From Georgenia sp. TF02-10 (GTDB taxonomy: Bacteria > Actinomycetota > Actinomycetes > Actinomycetales > Actinomycetaceae): a DNA stretch of 64,000 nt. The notes under the pieces are model-generated. The model saw only the letters and a list, made by a program, of their open reading frames with translations, did no database searches and had not been told where the DNA came from. This document shows, in pieces, positions 17,579-26,437 of this stretch. The DNA is taken from positions 2,356,001 through 2,420,000 of the forward strand of contig NZ_CP094289.1 in the NCBI RefSeq assembly GCF_022759505.1, read 5' to 3'. The position numbers and the translations under genes were made by a program. Numbering within the stretch: the first letter of the stretch is position 1; each line of letters begins with the position of its first letter.

Positions 17579-18376
17579 GTGCTCGTGCTCCTCCCGCCCT
17601 CGGAGGCCAAGACCCCGCCCCGCTCCGGCCCGCCGGTGGACCTGTCGACCCTGTCGGCGCCGTCGCTGGCCGGCCCCCGGGAACGGCTGCTCGACGCCGT
17701 GGCCGGGCTCGCGGCCCGGCCGGACGCGGGCGAGGTCCTCGGGGTGGGACCCGGCGCCGCGGCCGACGTCGCCCGCAACGCCGCGCTGCGGACGGCACCG
17801 GCCGCGCCGGCCGCCCGGCTCTACACCGGGGTGCTCTACGCCGCGGCCGGGCTGCCGGGTCTGACCGGTGCCGCCCGCGCCCGGGCGGCCCGCGTGGTGC
17901 GGATCTTCTCGGGCCTGTGGGGCGTCCTCACGCCCGCGGACCGGATCCCCGCCTACCGCCTGGCCATGGGGGTGGACCTGCCCGGCGTCGGGCGCCTGGC
18001 CAGCTACTGGCGCCACCACCTGCCGGCGGTGCTGGCCGAGCAGGCCGCCGGGCGGGTGGTGGTGGACTGCCGCTCGGCCGCCTACGCCGCGGCCTGGCGG
18101 CCGCCGGCGAGCGCCACCCACCTGCTGGTCCAGGTGGTCCGGGAGCGGGACGGCCACCGGCGCGTCGTCTCCCACCACGCCAAGCACGCCCGCGGCCTGC
18201 TCACCCACCACCTCCTGACCCGGCCGGGCCGGCTCCCCCGCTCGGCCGAGGAGGTCGCCTCGGCCGCGGCGGAGATGCCGACGACGGCGGCCGGGACGGC
18301 GGGCGGGCTGCACGCCGTCGAGCTCGGCGACCCGGTGCGGGGGCGGCGCACGCTCACCCTGGTCACGCACGGCTGA
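17579..18376 (+). CDS. yaaA: Peroxide stress protein YaaA family (DUF328)
   Basis: 265 residues from GTG 17579. The family hallmark LLPPSEAKTPP is at the N-terminus, followed by RIFSGLWGVLTPADRIPAYRLAMG and VVDCRSAAYAAAWRP, the conserved YaaA core. YaaA proteins limit free-iron damage during peroxide stress and bind DNA; the biochemical activity is incompletely known. The gene is preceded by a leaderless-type -10 box and stands alone. Confidence 0.9.
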   Translation: MLVLLPPSEAKTPPRSGPPVDLSTLSAPSLAGPRERLLDAVAGLAARPDAGEVLGVGPGAAADVARNAALRTAPAAPAARLYTGVLYAAAGLPGLTGAARARAARVVRIFSGLWGVLTPADRIPAYRLAMGVDLPGVGRLASYWRHHLPAVLAEQAAGRVVVDCRSAAYAAAWRPPASATHLLVQVVRERDGHRRVVSHHAKHARGLLTHHLLTRPGRLPRSAEEVASAAAEMPTTAAGTAGGLHAVELGDPVRGRRTLTLVTHG

Positions 18377-18540
18377 GCGGGCGGCCTTCGCGCAGCACGT
18401 CGGGCTGCCGGCGTGGCTGCCGTTGGGCTGCCGGCGTGGCCGGACGGCTGCCGGCCGGGCGACGGCGGGCGGCCAGCGCGTCTAGCCACGGGCTACCGGG
18501 GTGGCGTGCGGGCTGCCGACCGAGGCCGACGGCGGCTACG

Positions 18541-19803
18541 TCACCCCTCCCCCGTCGTCCACCTCGGCAGGTCCTCGACGTCGCGGTGGTGCCGGAGGGC
18601 GGTCCACACCGGCAGCGGTGCCAGCACCACGAGGATCCCGCACACCCACAACGTGGCGCGGACCCCGACGAGCTCGCCGAGGACGCCGCCGAGGAGCGCG
18701 CCGAGCGGGAAGGAGCCCATGATGACGAACCGCACGGTCGCGCTCACCCGGCCGAGCAGCCGCGGCGGGCACAGCCGCTGCCGGAGGCTGACGCTGGTGA
18801 CGGCGTAGACGATCTGGCCGAGCTCCCCGGCGCCCAGGCCGAGGACCAGGAGGGCCACCCACCAGCCGCTGCCGGGCTGGGCGAGCGGGGTGAGCAGCGT
18901 GCCGGGGCCCGTGATCACCAGCGCGAGCCAGACGATGCGCGCGGTCCCCACCCGGGCGGCGAGCCGGGACGTCAGCGCGGCGCCGAGCAGGACCGTCACC
19001 GAGCCCGCCGCGACGACCGCGCCGACCGCCGTCGCCGGCAGCCCCAGCGTCCTGGACAGGAAGATGAAGGTGACCGCGGAGGCCAGCGCGAAGGAGAAGT
19101 TGCACGCCGCGCTGGTCAGGGCCATGGCCCGCAGCACCCGGGTGCGGGCGACGAAGGCGAGGCCCTCGCCGATCTCCCGGCGCAGCCGGGGTCGGCCCGC
19201 CGGCGCCGGGCGCGGCTCGCCGGCCCGGATGGCGAGCAGGGAGGCGGCCGACACCACGAAGGTCAGCGCCTGGACGAGGACGACGTTGGCGGCGCCGACC
19301 AGCGTGACCAGCCAGCCGCCCAGGCCCGGGCCGACCACCTGCCCGGTCGCCCGGACGGTCTCCACCGCGGAGTTACCCGCCAGCACCCGGTCGGTGCCGA
19401 TCACCGAGGGCAGGTAGCTCTGGTAGCCGACGTCGAAGAAGACCCGGGCGACCCCGGTCAGCAGGGAGACGATCACGAGGTGGGAGACCGTCAGGACGTC
19501 GGTGGCGGCGGCGACCGGGACGGTGGCCAGCAGCACGGCCCGGACCAGGTCGCTGGCGACCAGGATGGGCCGCCGGCGGAACCGGTCCAGCCACGCCCCG
19601 GCGGGCAGGCCGACGAGCGCGAAGGCGGCGGCGCCCGAGGCGCTGAGGACGCCGACCTCGAGCGGGCTCGCCTGCAGGGTCAGGACGGCCAGCAGGGGGA
19701 TCGCCACCCCGCTGACCTGCGTGCCGAGCTGGCTCGCGGCCTGGCCCAGGAGGAGGAGTCGGAAGTCGTGACGGGAAGGGAAGCTGAGGGAGCCGCTGGA
19801 CAC
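18541..19803 (-). CDS. MFS transporter (enterobactin-exporter-like, 12 TM)
   Basis: 420 residues from GTG 19803, which has GAGAGG six bases upstream; GTG 19839 would add 12 residues but has no ribosome site. About twelve hydrophobic segments are visible, with the inner loop GLPAGAWLDRFRRRPILVASDLVRA typical of the MFS_3/EntS-like exporter subfamily. Substrate unknown; relatives export siderophores, macrolides or other drugs. The intact insertion sequence starts only 60 bp before this start codon, so the native promoter has probably been displaced. Confidence 0.88.
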   Translation of the reverse strand: MSSGSLSFPSRHDFRLLLLGQAASQLGTQVSGVAIPLLAVLTLQASPLEVGVLSASGAAAFALVGLPAGAWLDRFRRRPILVASDLVRAVLLATVPVAAATDVLTVSHLVIVSLLTGVARVFFDVGYQSYLPSVIGTDRVLAGNSAVETVRATGQVVGPGLGGWLVTLVGAANVVLVQALTFVVSAASLLAIRAGEPRPAPAGRPRLRREIGEGLAFVARTRVLRAMALTSAACNFSFALASAVTFIFLSRTLGLPATAVGAVVAAGSVTVLLGAALTSRLAARVGTARIVWLALVITGPGTLLTPLAQPGSGWWVALLVLGLGAGELGQIVYAVTSVSLRQRLCPPRLLGRVSATVRFVIMGSFPLGALLGGVLGELVGVRATLWVCGILVVLAPLPVWTALRHHRDVEDLPRWTTGEG

Positions 19804-19870
19804 GAGGTGCCTCTCGTCGTTCTGGTGGGGGAACCCCACCGGATCGACGCGGGCGTCTCTCAGCTTGCGT

Positions 19871-20242
19871 TTAAACCTGTGAGGTCTGCTGGTCCTTGGC
19901 GTCGTTGAGGATGAGTGCGGTGGCCTTGGCGGCTACCTGGCGCATCTGGGCGACGATGTGGCGGAGCTGGCGGTCGTTGTCGATCCACTCCTGGTAGAGG
20001 CCCGCCTCGGTCGGGGTGAGCCGTCGGGTGACGGTCTTGCCGTCGACCTTGGCGGTCCACTGCCAGTAGGGCCCGTGCATCTGTGGCGGGTCGGCCCGGC
20101 AGCGGCAGCCCGGGGTGGCGCACCTGGTGTAGCGGCGGGTGATGCTGCCCGCGCTGATCAGGCCGAGGTCGGCGATGCGGGCGGCGAGCTCGCGGTAGCG
20201 GTCTTGGTGGGCAGCGAGCTCCTGGGCTGTCGATGAGTTCAT
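19871..20242 (-). CDS. DUF6788-type accessory protein of the insertion sequence
   Basis: 123 residues. A short helical N-terminus (AHQDRYRELAARIADLG) is followed by RYTRCATPGCRCRADPP, a cysteine cluster (C-x4-C-x-C) suggesting a small zinc-binding unit, then GPYWQWTAKVDGKTVTRRLTP, the segment common to DUF6788 proteins carried by actinobacterial insertion sequences. It is divergent from the transposase and its stop codon lies inside the left inverted repeat, so it belongs to the element. The role is unknown; DNA binding or transposition control is possible. AGGA lies eight bases before ATG 20242. Confidence 0.85.
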   Translation of the reverse strand: MNSSTAQELAAHQDRYRELAARIADLGLISAGSITRRYTRCATPGCRCRADPPQMHGPYWQWTAKVDGKTVTRRLTPTEAGLYQEWIDNDRQLRHIVAQMRQVAAKATALILNDAKDQQTSQV

Positions 20243-20282
20243 CGTGGTTCCTCCGGCGTGTCGGACGAGGTCTCCATCCTCT

Positions 20283-20308
20283 GCCAGACAGTATGGCTAC
20301 TGTCTGGC
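20283..20308. promoter_or_regulatory. Perfect 11-bp inverted repeat in the insertion-sequence control region
   Basis: GCCAGACAGTA (20283-20293), TGGC, then TACTGTCTGGC (20298-20308). It lies 12 bp before the transposase start and 40 bp from the divergent gene start. It is a candidate operator or 5' hairpin that limits transposase expression. Confidence 0.65.
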
Positions 20309-20320
20309 GAAGGAGGCAGC

Positions 20321-21685
20321 ATGGTCCACGACGACAGATCGCTCAGCGTCCCGGGCGGGGCCGGGCTGGTCGGTTTCCGGGAGGGCTTCTACCAGGCCTG
20401 GACCGGCTGGGCGGACGCCGCCTTCGAGCTGACCGAGGCGGTGCTGTGCACGCCCGGCCCGGTGACCTCGGTGCCGGCGCTGTCCCTGGAGCCGGTGTTC
20501 CGCCGCTCGCACGGCAGCCTGTACAAGGCCCTGGCCCGGGGGCGGGTCGACGCCGGCGCGGTGCGTGACCTGCTCGCGGCCCACCGTCCCGGCGGCTGGC
20601 CGCTGGTCTTCGCGATGGACGCCACGACCTGGCCGCGGTGCGATGCCGAGACCAGCCCGGGGCGCGGGTTCTACTACTCCGCCTCCACCCACTCCGCCGG
20701 GCAGCCCATCGTGGCCGGCTGGTCCTACCAGCACCTGGTCCAGCTCAGCTGGGCCAAGGACTCCTGGACCGCGCCGGTGGACGTGGTCCGCCTGGACCCC
20801 ACCGCCGATGCCACCACCGTCACCGCCGCCCAGGTCACCGGCCTGGTCGCCCGGCTGGGGGCCACCGAGCAGGTCCCGGTCGTGGCCTTCGACGCCGGCT
20901 ACGACGCCCCCGGCCTGACCCACGCCCTGGCCGGGGTCCGCGCCGGGATCGTGGTCCGGATCCGGGACGACCGGGTGTTCTACGCCGACCCCGAGCCGGC
21001 CCCGGCCGGGCGGGCCGGGCGGCCCCGCCGGCACGGGGCCCGCCGCGCCCTGCGCGAGGTCGCCTCCTGGCCCACCCCCGACCACAGCATCACCGCCACC
21101 GACGACCGGTACGGCACCGTGCGGGTGGACGCCTGGCACGACCTGCACCCCAAGCTCGGCCGCCGCGGCCCCTGGAAGGACAGCGACGTCGTCCCGATCG
21201 TGCGCGGGACGATCATGCGGGTGGACGTCGAGCACCTGCCCAAGCCCACAAGCCGCACCAAGAAGGTCCTGTGGCTGTGGGTCACAGGCCCCCACGGCAC
21301 CGACCTGGACGTCTGCTGGCGGGCCTACCTGCGCCGCTTCGACATCGAGCACACCTTCCGCTTCTACAAGAACACCCTGGGCTGGACCGCGCCCTCGCTG
21401 CGCACCCCCGAGCAGGCCGACCGGTGGACCTGGATCATCACCGCCGCCTACACCCAGCTCCGCCTGGCCCGCACCCTCGTCGAGGACTGCCGCCGCCCCT
21501 GGGAACGACCCCGACCACGCCCCAAGCTCTCCCCGGCCCGGGTCCGGCGAGGATTTCGCCAGCTCCAGCCCCACCTACCCCCCATGGCCAGGGCACCGAA
21601 ATCCCGCACCCCCGGACCCGGACGACCCCCCGGCACCCGAACCGGCCCACGAACCCGACACCCAGCCATCAAGAAGGCCGCGTAG
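20321..21685 (+). CDS. DDE transposase (IS4/IS701-like)
   Basis: 454 residues from ATG 20321, with AAGGAGG seven bases upstream. The three catalytic acids are readable: Asp in FAMDATTWPR, Asp in VVAFDAGYDAPG and Glu in FDIEHTFRFYKNTLGWT (a Y-x-R/K type IS4 box). The C-terminus is Pro/Arg-rich and the stop codon is 15 bp from the right end. It cuts and joins the element ends in the cytoplasm. The reading frame is intact, unlike many resident transposases. Confidence 0.93.
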   Translation: MVHDDRSLSVPGGAGLVGFREGFYQAWTGWADAAFELTEAVLCTPGPVTSVPALSLEPVFRRSHGSLYKALARGRVDAGAVRDLLAAHRPGGWPLVFAMDATTWPRCDAETSPGRGFYYSASTHSAGQPIVAGWSYQHLVQLSWAKDSWTAPVDVVRLDPTADATTVTAAQVTGLVARLGATEQVPVVAFDAGYDAPGLTHALAGVRAGIVVRIRDDRVFYADPEPAPAGRAGRPRRHGARRALREVASWPTPDHSITATDDRYGTVRVDAWHDLHPKLGRRGPWKDSDVVPIVRGTIMRVDVEHLPKPTSRTKKVLWLWVTGPHGTDLDVCWRAYLRRFDIEHTFRFYKNTLGWTAPSLRTPEQADRWTWIITAAYTQLRLARTLVEDCRRPWERPRPRPKLSPARVRRGFRQLQPHLPPMARAPKSRTPGPGRPPGTRTGPRTRHPAIKKAA

Positions 21686-21862
21686 AGGTTAAAACGCAAG
21701 CTCAGGGCGAGCAGAACGTACCGGGCGCTGGCGGCGCGTGTCCAGGCCCGCGGGGCCTGTCCGGCGGCGCGGGCCCAGGCCCGCGGCGCGTGCCCGGGCC
21801 GGCGGCGTGCAGCGGGCCGGCGATCGGCAGCAGGGCCCGGCCCTACCTGGCCGGGTCCGGCC

Positions 21863-22600
21863 CTACCCGGCCGGGTCCAGCCGCACCAGCACGTACCCGT
21901 GGTCCTCCGAGATCAGGACCTCCTCCGGGTTGGCGGCGTCGATGGCCGCCAGCTCGCTGAGGGTGAACTCCACCTGTACCCCGTCCGTGCGGTGCCCGCG
22001 CAGGGCCACCGCGCCGAGGCCGCCGGTGCGGGCCCGGGCGTGCTCGTACAGCGCCACCAGCTCGGCGTCCAGGTCGGCCGCCAGTGCGTCCCGGGCCTGC
22101 CGCACCTGCGCGAGCTCGGCGTCCAGCCGGCTCAGCTCCGCGTCGCGGACCGCGGTGTGGTGGGCGACGTCGGCGGTGATCGACCGCTCCTGCTCGGCCA
22201 GCGCCGCCTCCCGGGCCTCCAGCCCCTCCACACGCTCCATCACCTCCAGCTGGGCCTCCTCCAGCACCGCCTGGCGGTCGGCGAGCTGGGCGAGCTCCTT
22301 CTGCAGGGCGACGAGCTCGCGGGACAGGCCGGTGCCGGCGTCGAGCTGGGCGCGGTGCCGAGCCGCACGGTTGCGGACCTGCTCGACGTCGGCCTCCGCC
22401 CGCGCCAGCTCCCGGCGGGCGTCGCCGGCCTCCGTGCGCGCCTCGACCTGGGCGCGGTGCAGGTCCGCGGCGCGGCCCTCGAGCTCGGCCAGCGTGGCCA
22501 GCACCGGCAGGGACCGCCGCTCGTGCGCGAGCCGGGCGGCCCGGGTGTCGAGGGCCTGCAGGTCGAGCAGCCGGCGCTGGTCCTGCACGGGGGCTTTCAC
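21863..22600 (-). CDS. Coiled-coil CdsZ/CT398-like protein with degenerate zinc ribbon
   Basis: 245 residues, mostly a long coiled coil (about 10-180, rich in Ala/Glu/Arg/Leu), followed by a C-terminal domain. In the family this domain is a C4 zinc ribbon. Here the matching stretch reads GHRTDGVQVEFTLSELAAID and ISEDHGYVLVR, with Thr, Val, Ser and His where four Cys are expected, so metal binding is probably lost. GTG 22600 overlaps the Nif3 stop (GTGA), so the two genes are translationally coupled; this pairing is common in actinobacteria. The function is not established. Confidence 0.85.
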   Translation of the reverse strand: MKAPVQDQRRLLDLQALDTRAARLAHERRSLPVLATLAELEGRAADLHRAQVEARTEAGDARRELARAEADVEQVRNRAARHRAQLDAGTGLSRELVALQKELAQLADRQAVLEEAQLEVMERVEGLEAREAALAEQERSITADVAHHTAVRDAELSRLDAELAQVRQARDALAADLDAELVALYEHARARTGGLGAVALRGHRTDGVQVEFTLSELAAIDAANPEEVLISEDHGYVLVRLDPAG

Positions 22601-23751
22601 GGGCGGGCTCCTTCGGTGGGGGCGGTCAGCTGCAGGTCCCACGGGTCGGTGACCAGGGTGGAGACGTGCGTGACCAACGTAGCGCCGCGCTCGACGGCGC
22701 CGGCCCGCAGGACGGCCGCGGCCCGGGGCAGCCACGGCCACTCGCTGGCCCAGTGGGTGGTGTCGACGAGGTAGGGCCGGCCGCCGGCGAGGTGCTCGCT
22801 GGCGGGGTGGTGCCGCAGGTCGGCGGTGACGTAGACGTCCGCGCCGGCCCCGCGGGCCGCGGCCAGCAGGGAGTCCCCGGCGCCGCCGCAGACGGCGACG
22901 GTCGCCACCTCGCCGTCGAGGTCACCGCCGACGCGGACGCCCGCCGGGGTGGCCGGCAGCGCCGCGGCGACGCGCTCGGCGAAGGTCCGCAGCGTCGTCG
23001 GCCTGGGCAGCCGGCCGACCCGGCCGGTGCCGGTCGGGCCGCCGGTGTCCGGCTGGGCGATGAGGGTGAAGGCCGGCTCCTCGTAGGGGTGCGCCGCGCG
23101 GAGGGCGGCGAGGACCGCGGCGCGGCGCTCGCGGGGCAGGACCATCTCCACCCGGTCCTCGGCGACGGTCTCGGTCAGCCCCACCCCGCCGACGGCGGGC
23201 CGGGCGCCGGGCAGCGGCCGGAACGTCCCGGTGCCCGGGGAGGTGAACGCGGCCCGCTCGTAGGCGCCGAGGCGGCCGGCGCCCGCGGCGGCGAGGGCGT
23301 CGAGCAGGTCCTGGGTGCGGTCGGCCGGGACGAAGGTGACCAGCGTGTCCAGCGCGGTGGGCAGCGGCTGCAGCGGCCGGCACCCGGTCAGGCCGAGCGC
23401 GTCGGCCAGGGCCGCGGCGACGCCGTCCGCCGCGGCGTCGGCGTTGGTGTGCGCGGCGTACAGGGCGCACCCATCGCGCAGCAGCCGGTGCACCACCCGG
23501 CCCTTGGGGTTGTCCGCGGCCACCGTGGAGGTGCCGCGCAGGTACAGCGGGTGGTGGGTCAGGAGCAGGTCCGCGCCGCGGGCGAGGGCCTCCTCGGCGA
23601 CGGCCTCGGTCGGGTCCACGGCGAGCAGGACGGTGCGGACCTCGGCCGCCGGGTCCCCCGCCACCAGTCCGACGGCGTCCCACGGCTCGGCGGTCCCCGG
23701 CGGGTAGCGGTCCTCGAGGATGCCGACGACGTCGGCCACGGTCAGCGGCAT
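22597..23751 (-). CDS. Nif3-like dinuclear metal-centre hexameric protein (YbgI/YqfO family)
   Basis: 384 residues, the longer version with the inserted PII-like middle domain (about 130-250, with HPYEEPAF). Metal-ligand motifs are LLLTHHPLYLRGT (two His), AAHTNADAA and, near the C-terminus, DLRHHPASE plus VDTTHWASEWPWLP. Family members bind two metal ions in a toroid; a GTP cyclohydrolase-like role has been proposed but is unsettled. A TAGGGT box lies 6 nt before ATG 23751, suggesting a leaderless start. It leads the operon with the coiled-coil gene. Confidence 0.92.
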   Translation of the reverse strand: MPLTVADVVGILEDRYPPGTAEPWDAVGLVAGDPAAEVRTVLLAVDPTEAVAEEALARGADLLLTHHPLYLRGTSTVAADNPKGRVVHRLLRDGCALYAAHTNADAAADGVAAALADALGLTGCRPLQPLPTALDTLVTFVPADRTQDLLDALAAAGAGRLGAYERAAFTSPGTGTFRPLPGARPAVGGVGLTETVAEDRVEMVLPRERRAAVLAALRAAHPYEEPAFTLIAQPDTGGPTGTGRVGRLPRPTTLRTFAERVAAALPATPAGVRVGGDLDGEVATVAVCGGAGDSLLAAARGAGADVYVTADLRHHPASEHLAGGRPYLVDTTHWASEWPWLPRAAAVLRAGAVERGATLVTHVSTLVTDPWDLQLTAPTEGARP

Positions 23752-23963
23752 GCCTCGACCCTACCGAGGGCGACCGGGCCTGCCGCCCCGGGGCGGCCGC
23801 CGTCGCACGCCGCTCAGGAGGGTGCCGTCGCGAGCCGGGCCGCCGGGCGTCGTCGCACGCCGCGCGAGGTGCCATCGCAAGCCGCGCGAGGCGCCATCGC
23901 AAGCCGCGCGGGACGGGCGCCGTCGTGCCCCACGCCGCCGGCCGCCGTCGCGAACCGCCCGGG

Positions 23964-24395
23964 TCAGAGCCGGCCGGCCGTACGGCGCAGCCAGCGGCGC
24001 TGCCACGGGGTCTCCGCCGCGCGCGGGTGGTAGTGCGCGCGCACCCACGGGACGGCCTCGTCGACCGGGACGCCGGCCATCACCGCCAGCAGGGCCAGCG
24101 CCGTCCCGGTACGTCCGACGCCGCCGGCGCACGCGACCTCCACGCGCTCGTCGGCCGCCCGCGCGTAGGCCTCGCGCAGCGCGGCGACCGCCTGGGGAGT
24201 GGAGGCGGGCAGGCCGAAGTCCGGCCACCGCACCCAGCGACTCTCCCAGCCCACCCGCTCCGGCGGGCGGCCCAGCAGGTACACCCCGAAGTCCGCCGCG
24301 GCGACGCCGTCCGCCTGCTGGCGCAGGCCCCGGCCGCGCACCCGCCGGCCGTCCGGCAGCTCCACCACGCCCGGTCCGCGGGCCCACGTGGTCAC
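23964..24395 (-). CDS. Protein-tyrosine/dual-specificity phosphatase family protein
   Basis: 143 residues from GTG 24395. The C-x5-R active-site loop is VACAGGVGRTGTALALLAVMAG, with a general-acid Asp candidate in WPDFGLPAST. The preceding DFGVYLLGRPPE and WPDFG are typical of small cyanobacterial/actinobacterial phosphatases. TACGGT (24408-24403) lies 7 nt before this GTG, indicating a leaderless transcript; a GTG at 24404 overlaps that box and is less likely. Substrate unknown. Confidence 0.85.
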   Translation of the reverse strand: MTTWARGPGVVELPDGRRVRGRGLRQQADGVAAADFGVYLLGRPPERVGWESRWVRWPDFGLPASTPQAVAALREAYARAADERVEVACAGGVGRTGTALALLAVMAGVPVDEAVPWVRAHYHPRAAETPWQRRWLRRTAGRL

Positions 24396-24671
24396 GCGGC
24401 ACACCGTAGCCCGGTGGGGGCGCCGGCCGGAGGGGTCGGCCCGTCGGCACGGGTCGCGCGCCGCGCCGTTGCCCTCGACCGACGCCCCTCGCTAGCCTTC
24501 GTGCGGCGCCACGTCGCGCCGGACCTCCACGTCGGCACTCGCGCTGCCGGCTTCGCCCGAGGGCGAGGAGGCAAAGGGGACCTCGAGTGCTCGACGGAAG
24601 TTCCGGACGACGTGCACCGGTGCGGCGGGCGGGCGCGAGCCGTCGGCCTGTGCCGAAGACACGGAGTCCCG

Positions 24672-25349
24672 ATGACCACGCAAGAGTCCTTCAAGCGCCG
24701 CATCCGCAGCCGGATGGCCAAGACGCACGAGCGGTACAACGCCGCGCGCCGGGCCCTCCTCGCGCAGGCGACCCGTCCGCCGGCCGCCGGGCGCGGGTGG
24801 GTCGCCGCCCCGCAGCTGAGCGACGAGGCGGTCCGGGCCGGCACCGACCGCTCGTGGGAAGAGTGGGTCGACCTCATCGACGCCGGACCCGGGCGCGCCG
24901 CCGGTCACACCGCGATCGCGACGTGGCTGCGGGAGGCGCACGCGGTGGACGGCTGGTGGGCGCAGGGCGTGACGGTCGGGTACGAGCGGATCACCGGCAT
25001 CCGCCTCCCCGGTCAGATGCCCGACGGCACGTTCACCGTCAGCCGCAGCCGCACCCTGCCCGGCGACCTCGACGCGCTGCGGGCCGTCCTGCTCGACGAC
25101 GACGCCCGCGCGTCGCTCTTCCCCGGCCTGAGGACCAGCCTCCGGTCCTCGCCGACCGCCAAGCAGCTGCGCTTCGACGTCTGGGACGCTGGCAGCGGTG
25201 AGCCGGCGGGGGTGCTCGCGGTGTCGGTCGACCGGGCCAGGGCCGGCATCAAGCTCGTCGTGACGCACGAGAAGCTGGCGTCCGTGCAGGCCGCCGACGT
25301 GTGGAAGGCCTTCTGGGGCGACTGGATCTCGTCGCTCGACCCCACCTGA
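24672..25349 (+). CDS. DUF4287-like plus SRPBCC (AHSA1-type) domain protein
   Basis: 225 residues. The middle stretch SWEEWVDLIDAGPG, HTAIATWLREAHAVDGWWAQGVTVGYERI is a pattern seen in proteins that join a short N-terminal helical region to an activator-of-Hsp90-type SRPBCC domain. The C-terminal half contains LRFDVWDAGS and KLVVTHEKLASVQAADVWKAFW, the usual end of that fold. It may bind a hydrophobic ligand; the function is unknown. The gap before it (24396-24671) shows no gene. Confidence 0.75.
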   Translation: MTTQESFKRRIRSRMAKTHERYNAARRALLAQATRPPAAGRGWVAAPQLSDEAVRAGTDRSWEEWVDLIDAGPGRAAGHTAIATWLREAHAVDGWWAQGVTVGYERITGIRLPGQMPDGTFTVSRSRTLPGDLDALRAVLLDDDARASLFPGLRTSLRSSPTAKQLRFDVWDAGSGEPAGVLAVSVDRARAGIKLVVTHEKLASVQAADVWKAFWGDWISSLDPT

Positions 25350-25521
25350 CCCGGCAGTGGCCGTGCCGGTCGTTCGGATGGCCGGCGGCCGGCACGGCGC
25401 CCTCTCCCCACGGTCAGACGCAGATCTCTGCCGACCGACGGGCGCGCACCTGGCAGGGCCGGTGGTTCGGTGGATTCATGGCACGTTCAGCACCGGCCGC
25501 GGCCGTCACGACGGATGCCGC

Positions 25522-26346
25522 ATGACCAGCGCCGCCGCCGTCACACCGCCCGCCGTAGCACAGCTGCAGTACCTGCACCTGGAGAAGCTCTACGGCTACC
25601 TGCCCGGCCTCACCGGCGCGCTCCCGGCGATCTTCGGGTTGAGCCCGGAGGAGTACGCCGGCATCCGCGACCGGTTCGACGCCGAGGCCCGCCACGCCGC
25701 CGAGGACCTGCTGGCCGACGCCGACCTCGCCGGTCGCGTCGCGCGGCTCCCGTTCCCGCCCGGCGCCCGCATCCTCGCCGTCGGCGACTCCATCACCGAC
25801 GACCTGCGGTCCTGGGCGGAGATCCTCCGGCACCTCCTCGCCACCGCGAGACCCGCGGACCACCTCGTCGTCGCGAACGCCGGGCTCTCCGCGCACACCA
25901 CCGCGATGGTCCTGCGCCGCTGGCCCTCCCTCCTCGACCCGCCGCCGGACTGGATCCTCTGCCTGCTCGGCGGCAACGACGTCACCCGCGTCGCCGGCGG
26001 CAAGCCCCAGGTCTCGCTCGCCGAGAGCGTCGCAAACCTCCGCGAGCTGCGCCGCATCGCGGGCGAGCGGACCCGGGCGCGCTGGGTCTGGCTCACCCCG
26101 GTGCCGGTCGACGAGGAACGCGCGGACGGTAGCCCGGCCTTCCGGTACGGGGCCAGCAGCTGGCGCAACGGCGACATCACCGCGCTCGCCGACGCCGTCC
26201 GGGGCTTCGACGACCCGGTCGTCGACCTCGTCGACGTGTTCGGCGTCCCCGCCGCCCCGGAGCTGCAGGGCCCGGACGGCGTGCACCCCTCCCTCGCCGG
26301 TCAGCAACGGATCGTCAGGGCGCTCGTCCAGTCCCTGACGGCGTGA
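25522..26346 (+). CDS. SGNH/GDSL family hydrolase
   Basis: 274 residues. Block I is ILAVGDSITDDLRSW (nucleophile Ser), block II has Gly in VVANAGLSAHTT, block III is LLGGNDVTRVAG (Asn) and block V is GPDGVHPSLAGQQ (Asp and His), so the catalytic set is complete. There is no signal peptide, so it is probably cytoplasmic. These enzymes hydrolyse esters or acyl groups; the substrate cannot be inferred. The ribosome site before ATG 25522 is weak. Confidence 0.88.
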   Translation: MTSAAAVTPPAVAQLQYLHLEKLYGYLPGLTGALPAIFGLSPEEYAGIRDRFDAEARHAAEDLLADADLAGRVARLPFPPGARILAVGDSITDDLRSWAEILRHLLATARPADHLVVANAGLSAHTTAMVLRRWPSLLDPPPDWILCLLGGNDVTRVAGGKPQVSLAESVANLRELRRIAGERTRARWVWLTPVPVDEERADGSPAFRYGASSWRNGDITALADAVRGFDDPVVDLVDVFGVPAAPELQGPDGVHPSLAGQQRIVRALVQSLTA

Positions 26347-26403
26347 GCGAGGACGACGCAGCGGTACTCCCCGATCCGCACCGCGGACGCTAACCTGTAC
26401 ACC

Positions 26404-26418
26404 ACTGTTCAAGACAGT
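26404..26418. promoter_or_regulatory. Short inverted repeat ACTGT-N5-ACAGT upstream of a DHFR-family gene
   Basis: ACTGTTCAAGACAGT lies 20 bp before the GTG start, next to a TACACC box; a possible operator. Confidence 0.35.
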
Positions 26419-26437
26419 CGCAGAAGGAGAAGGCACC

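Larger units (their letters stand above)
19859..21705. mobile_element. Complete insertion sequence, 1,837 bp, with 5-bp target duplication
   Basis: Ends are CTTGCGTTTAAACCT (19864-19878) and, on the other strand, CTTGCGTTTTAACCT (21700-21686), 15-bp inverted repeats with one mismatch. CTCAG flanks both sides (19859-19863 and 21701-21705) as the target duplication. Inside are a DDE transposase on the plus strand and a divergent small DUF6788-type gene. All parts are intact, so the insertion is recent or active. It lies just upstream of an MFS gene. Confidence 0.93.
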
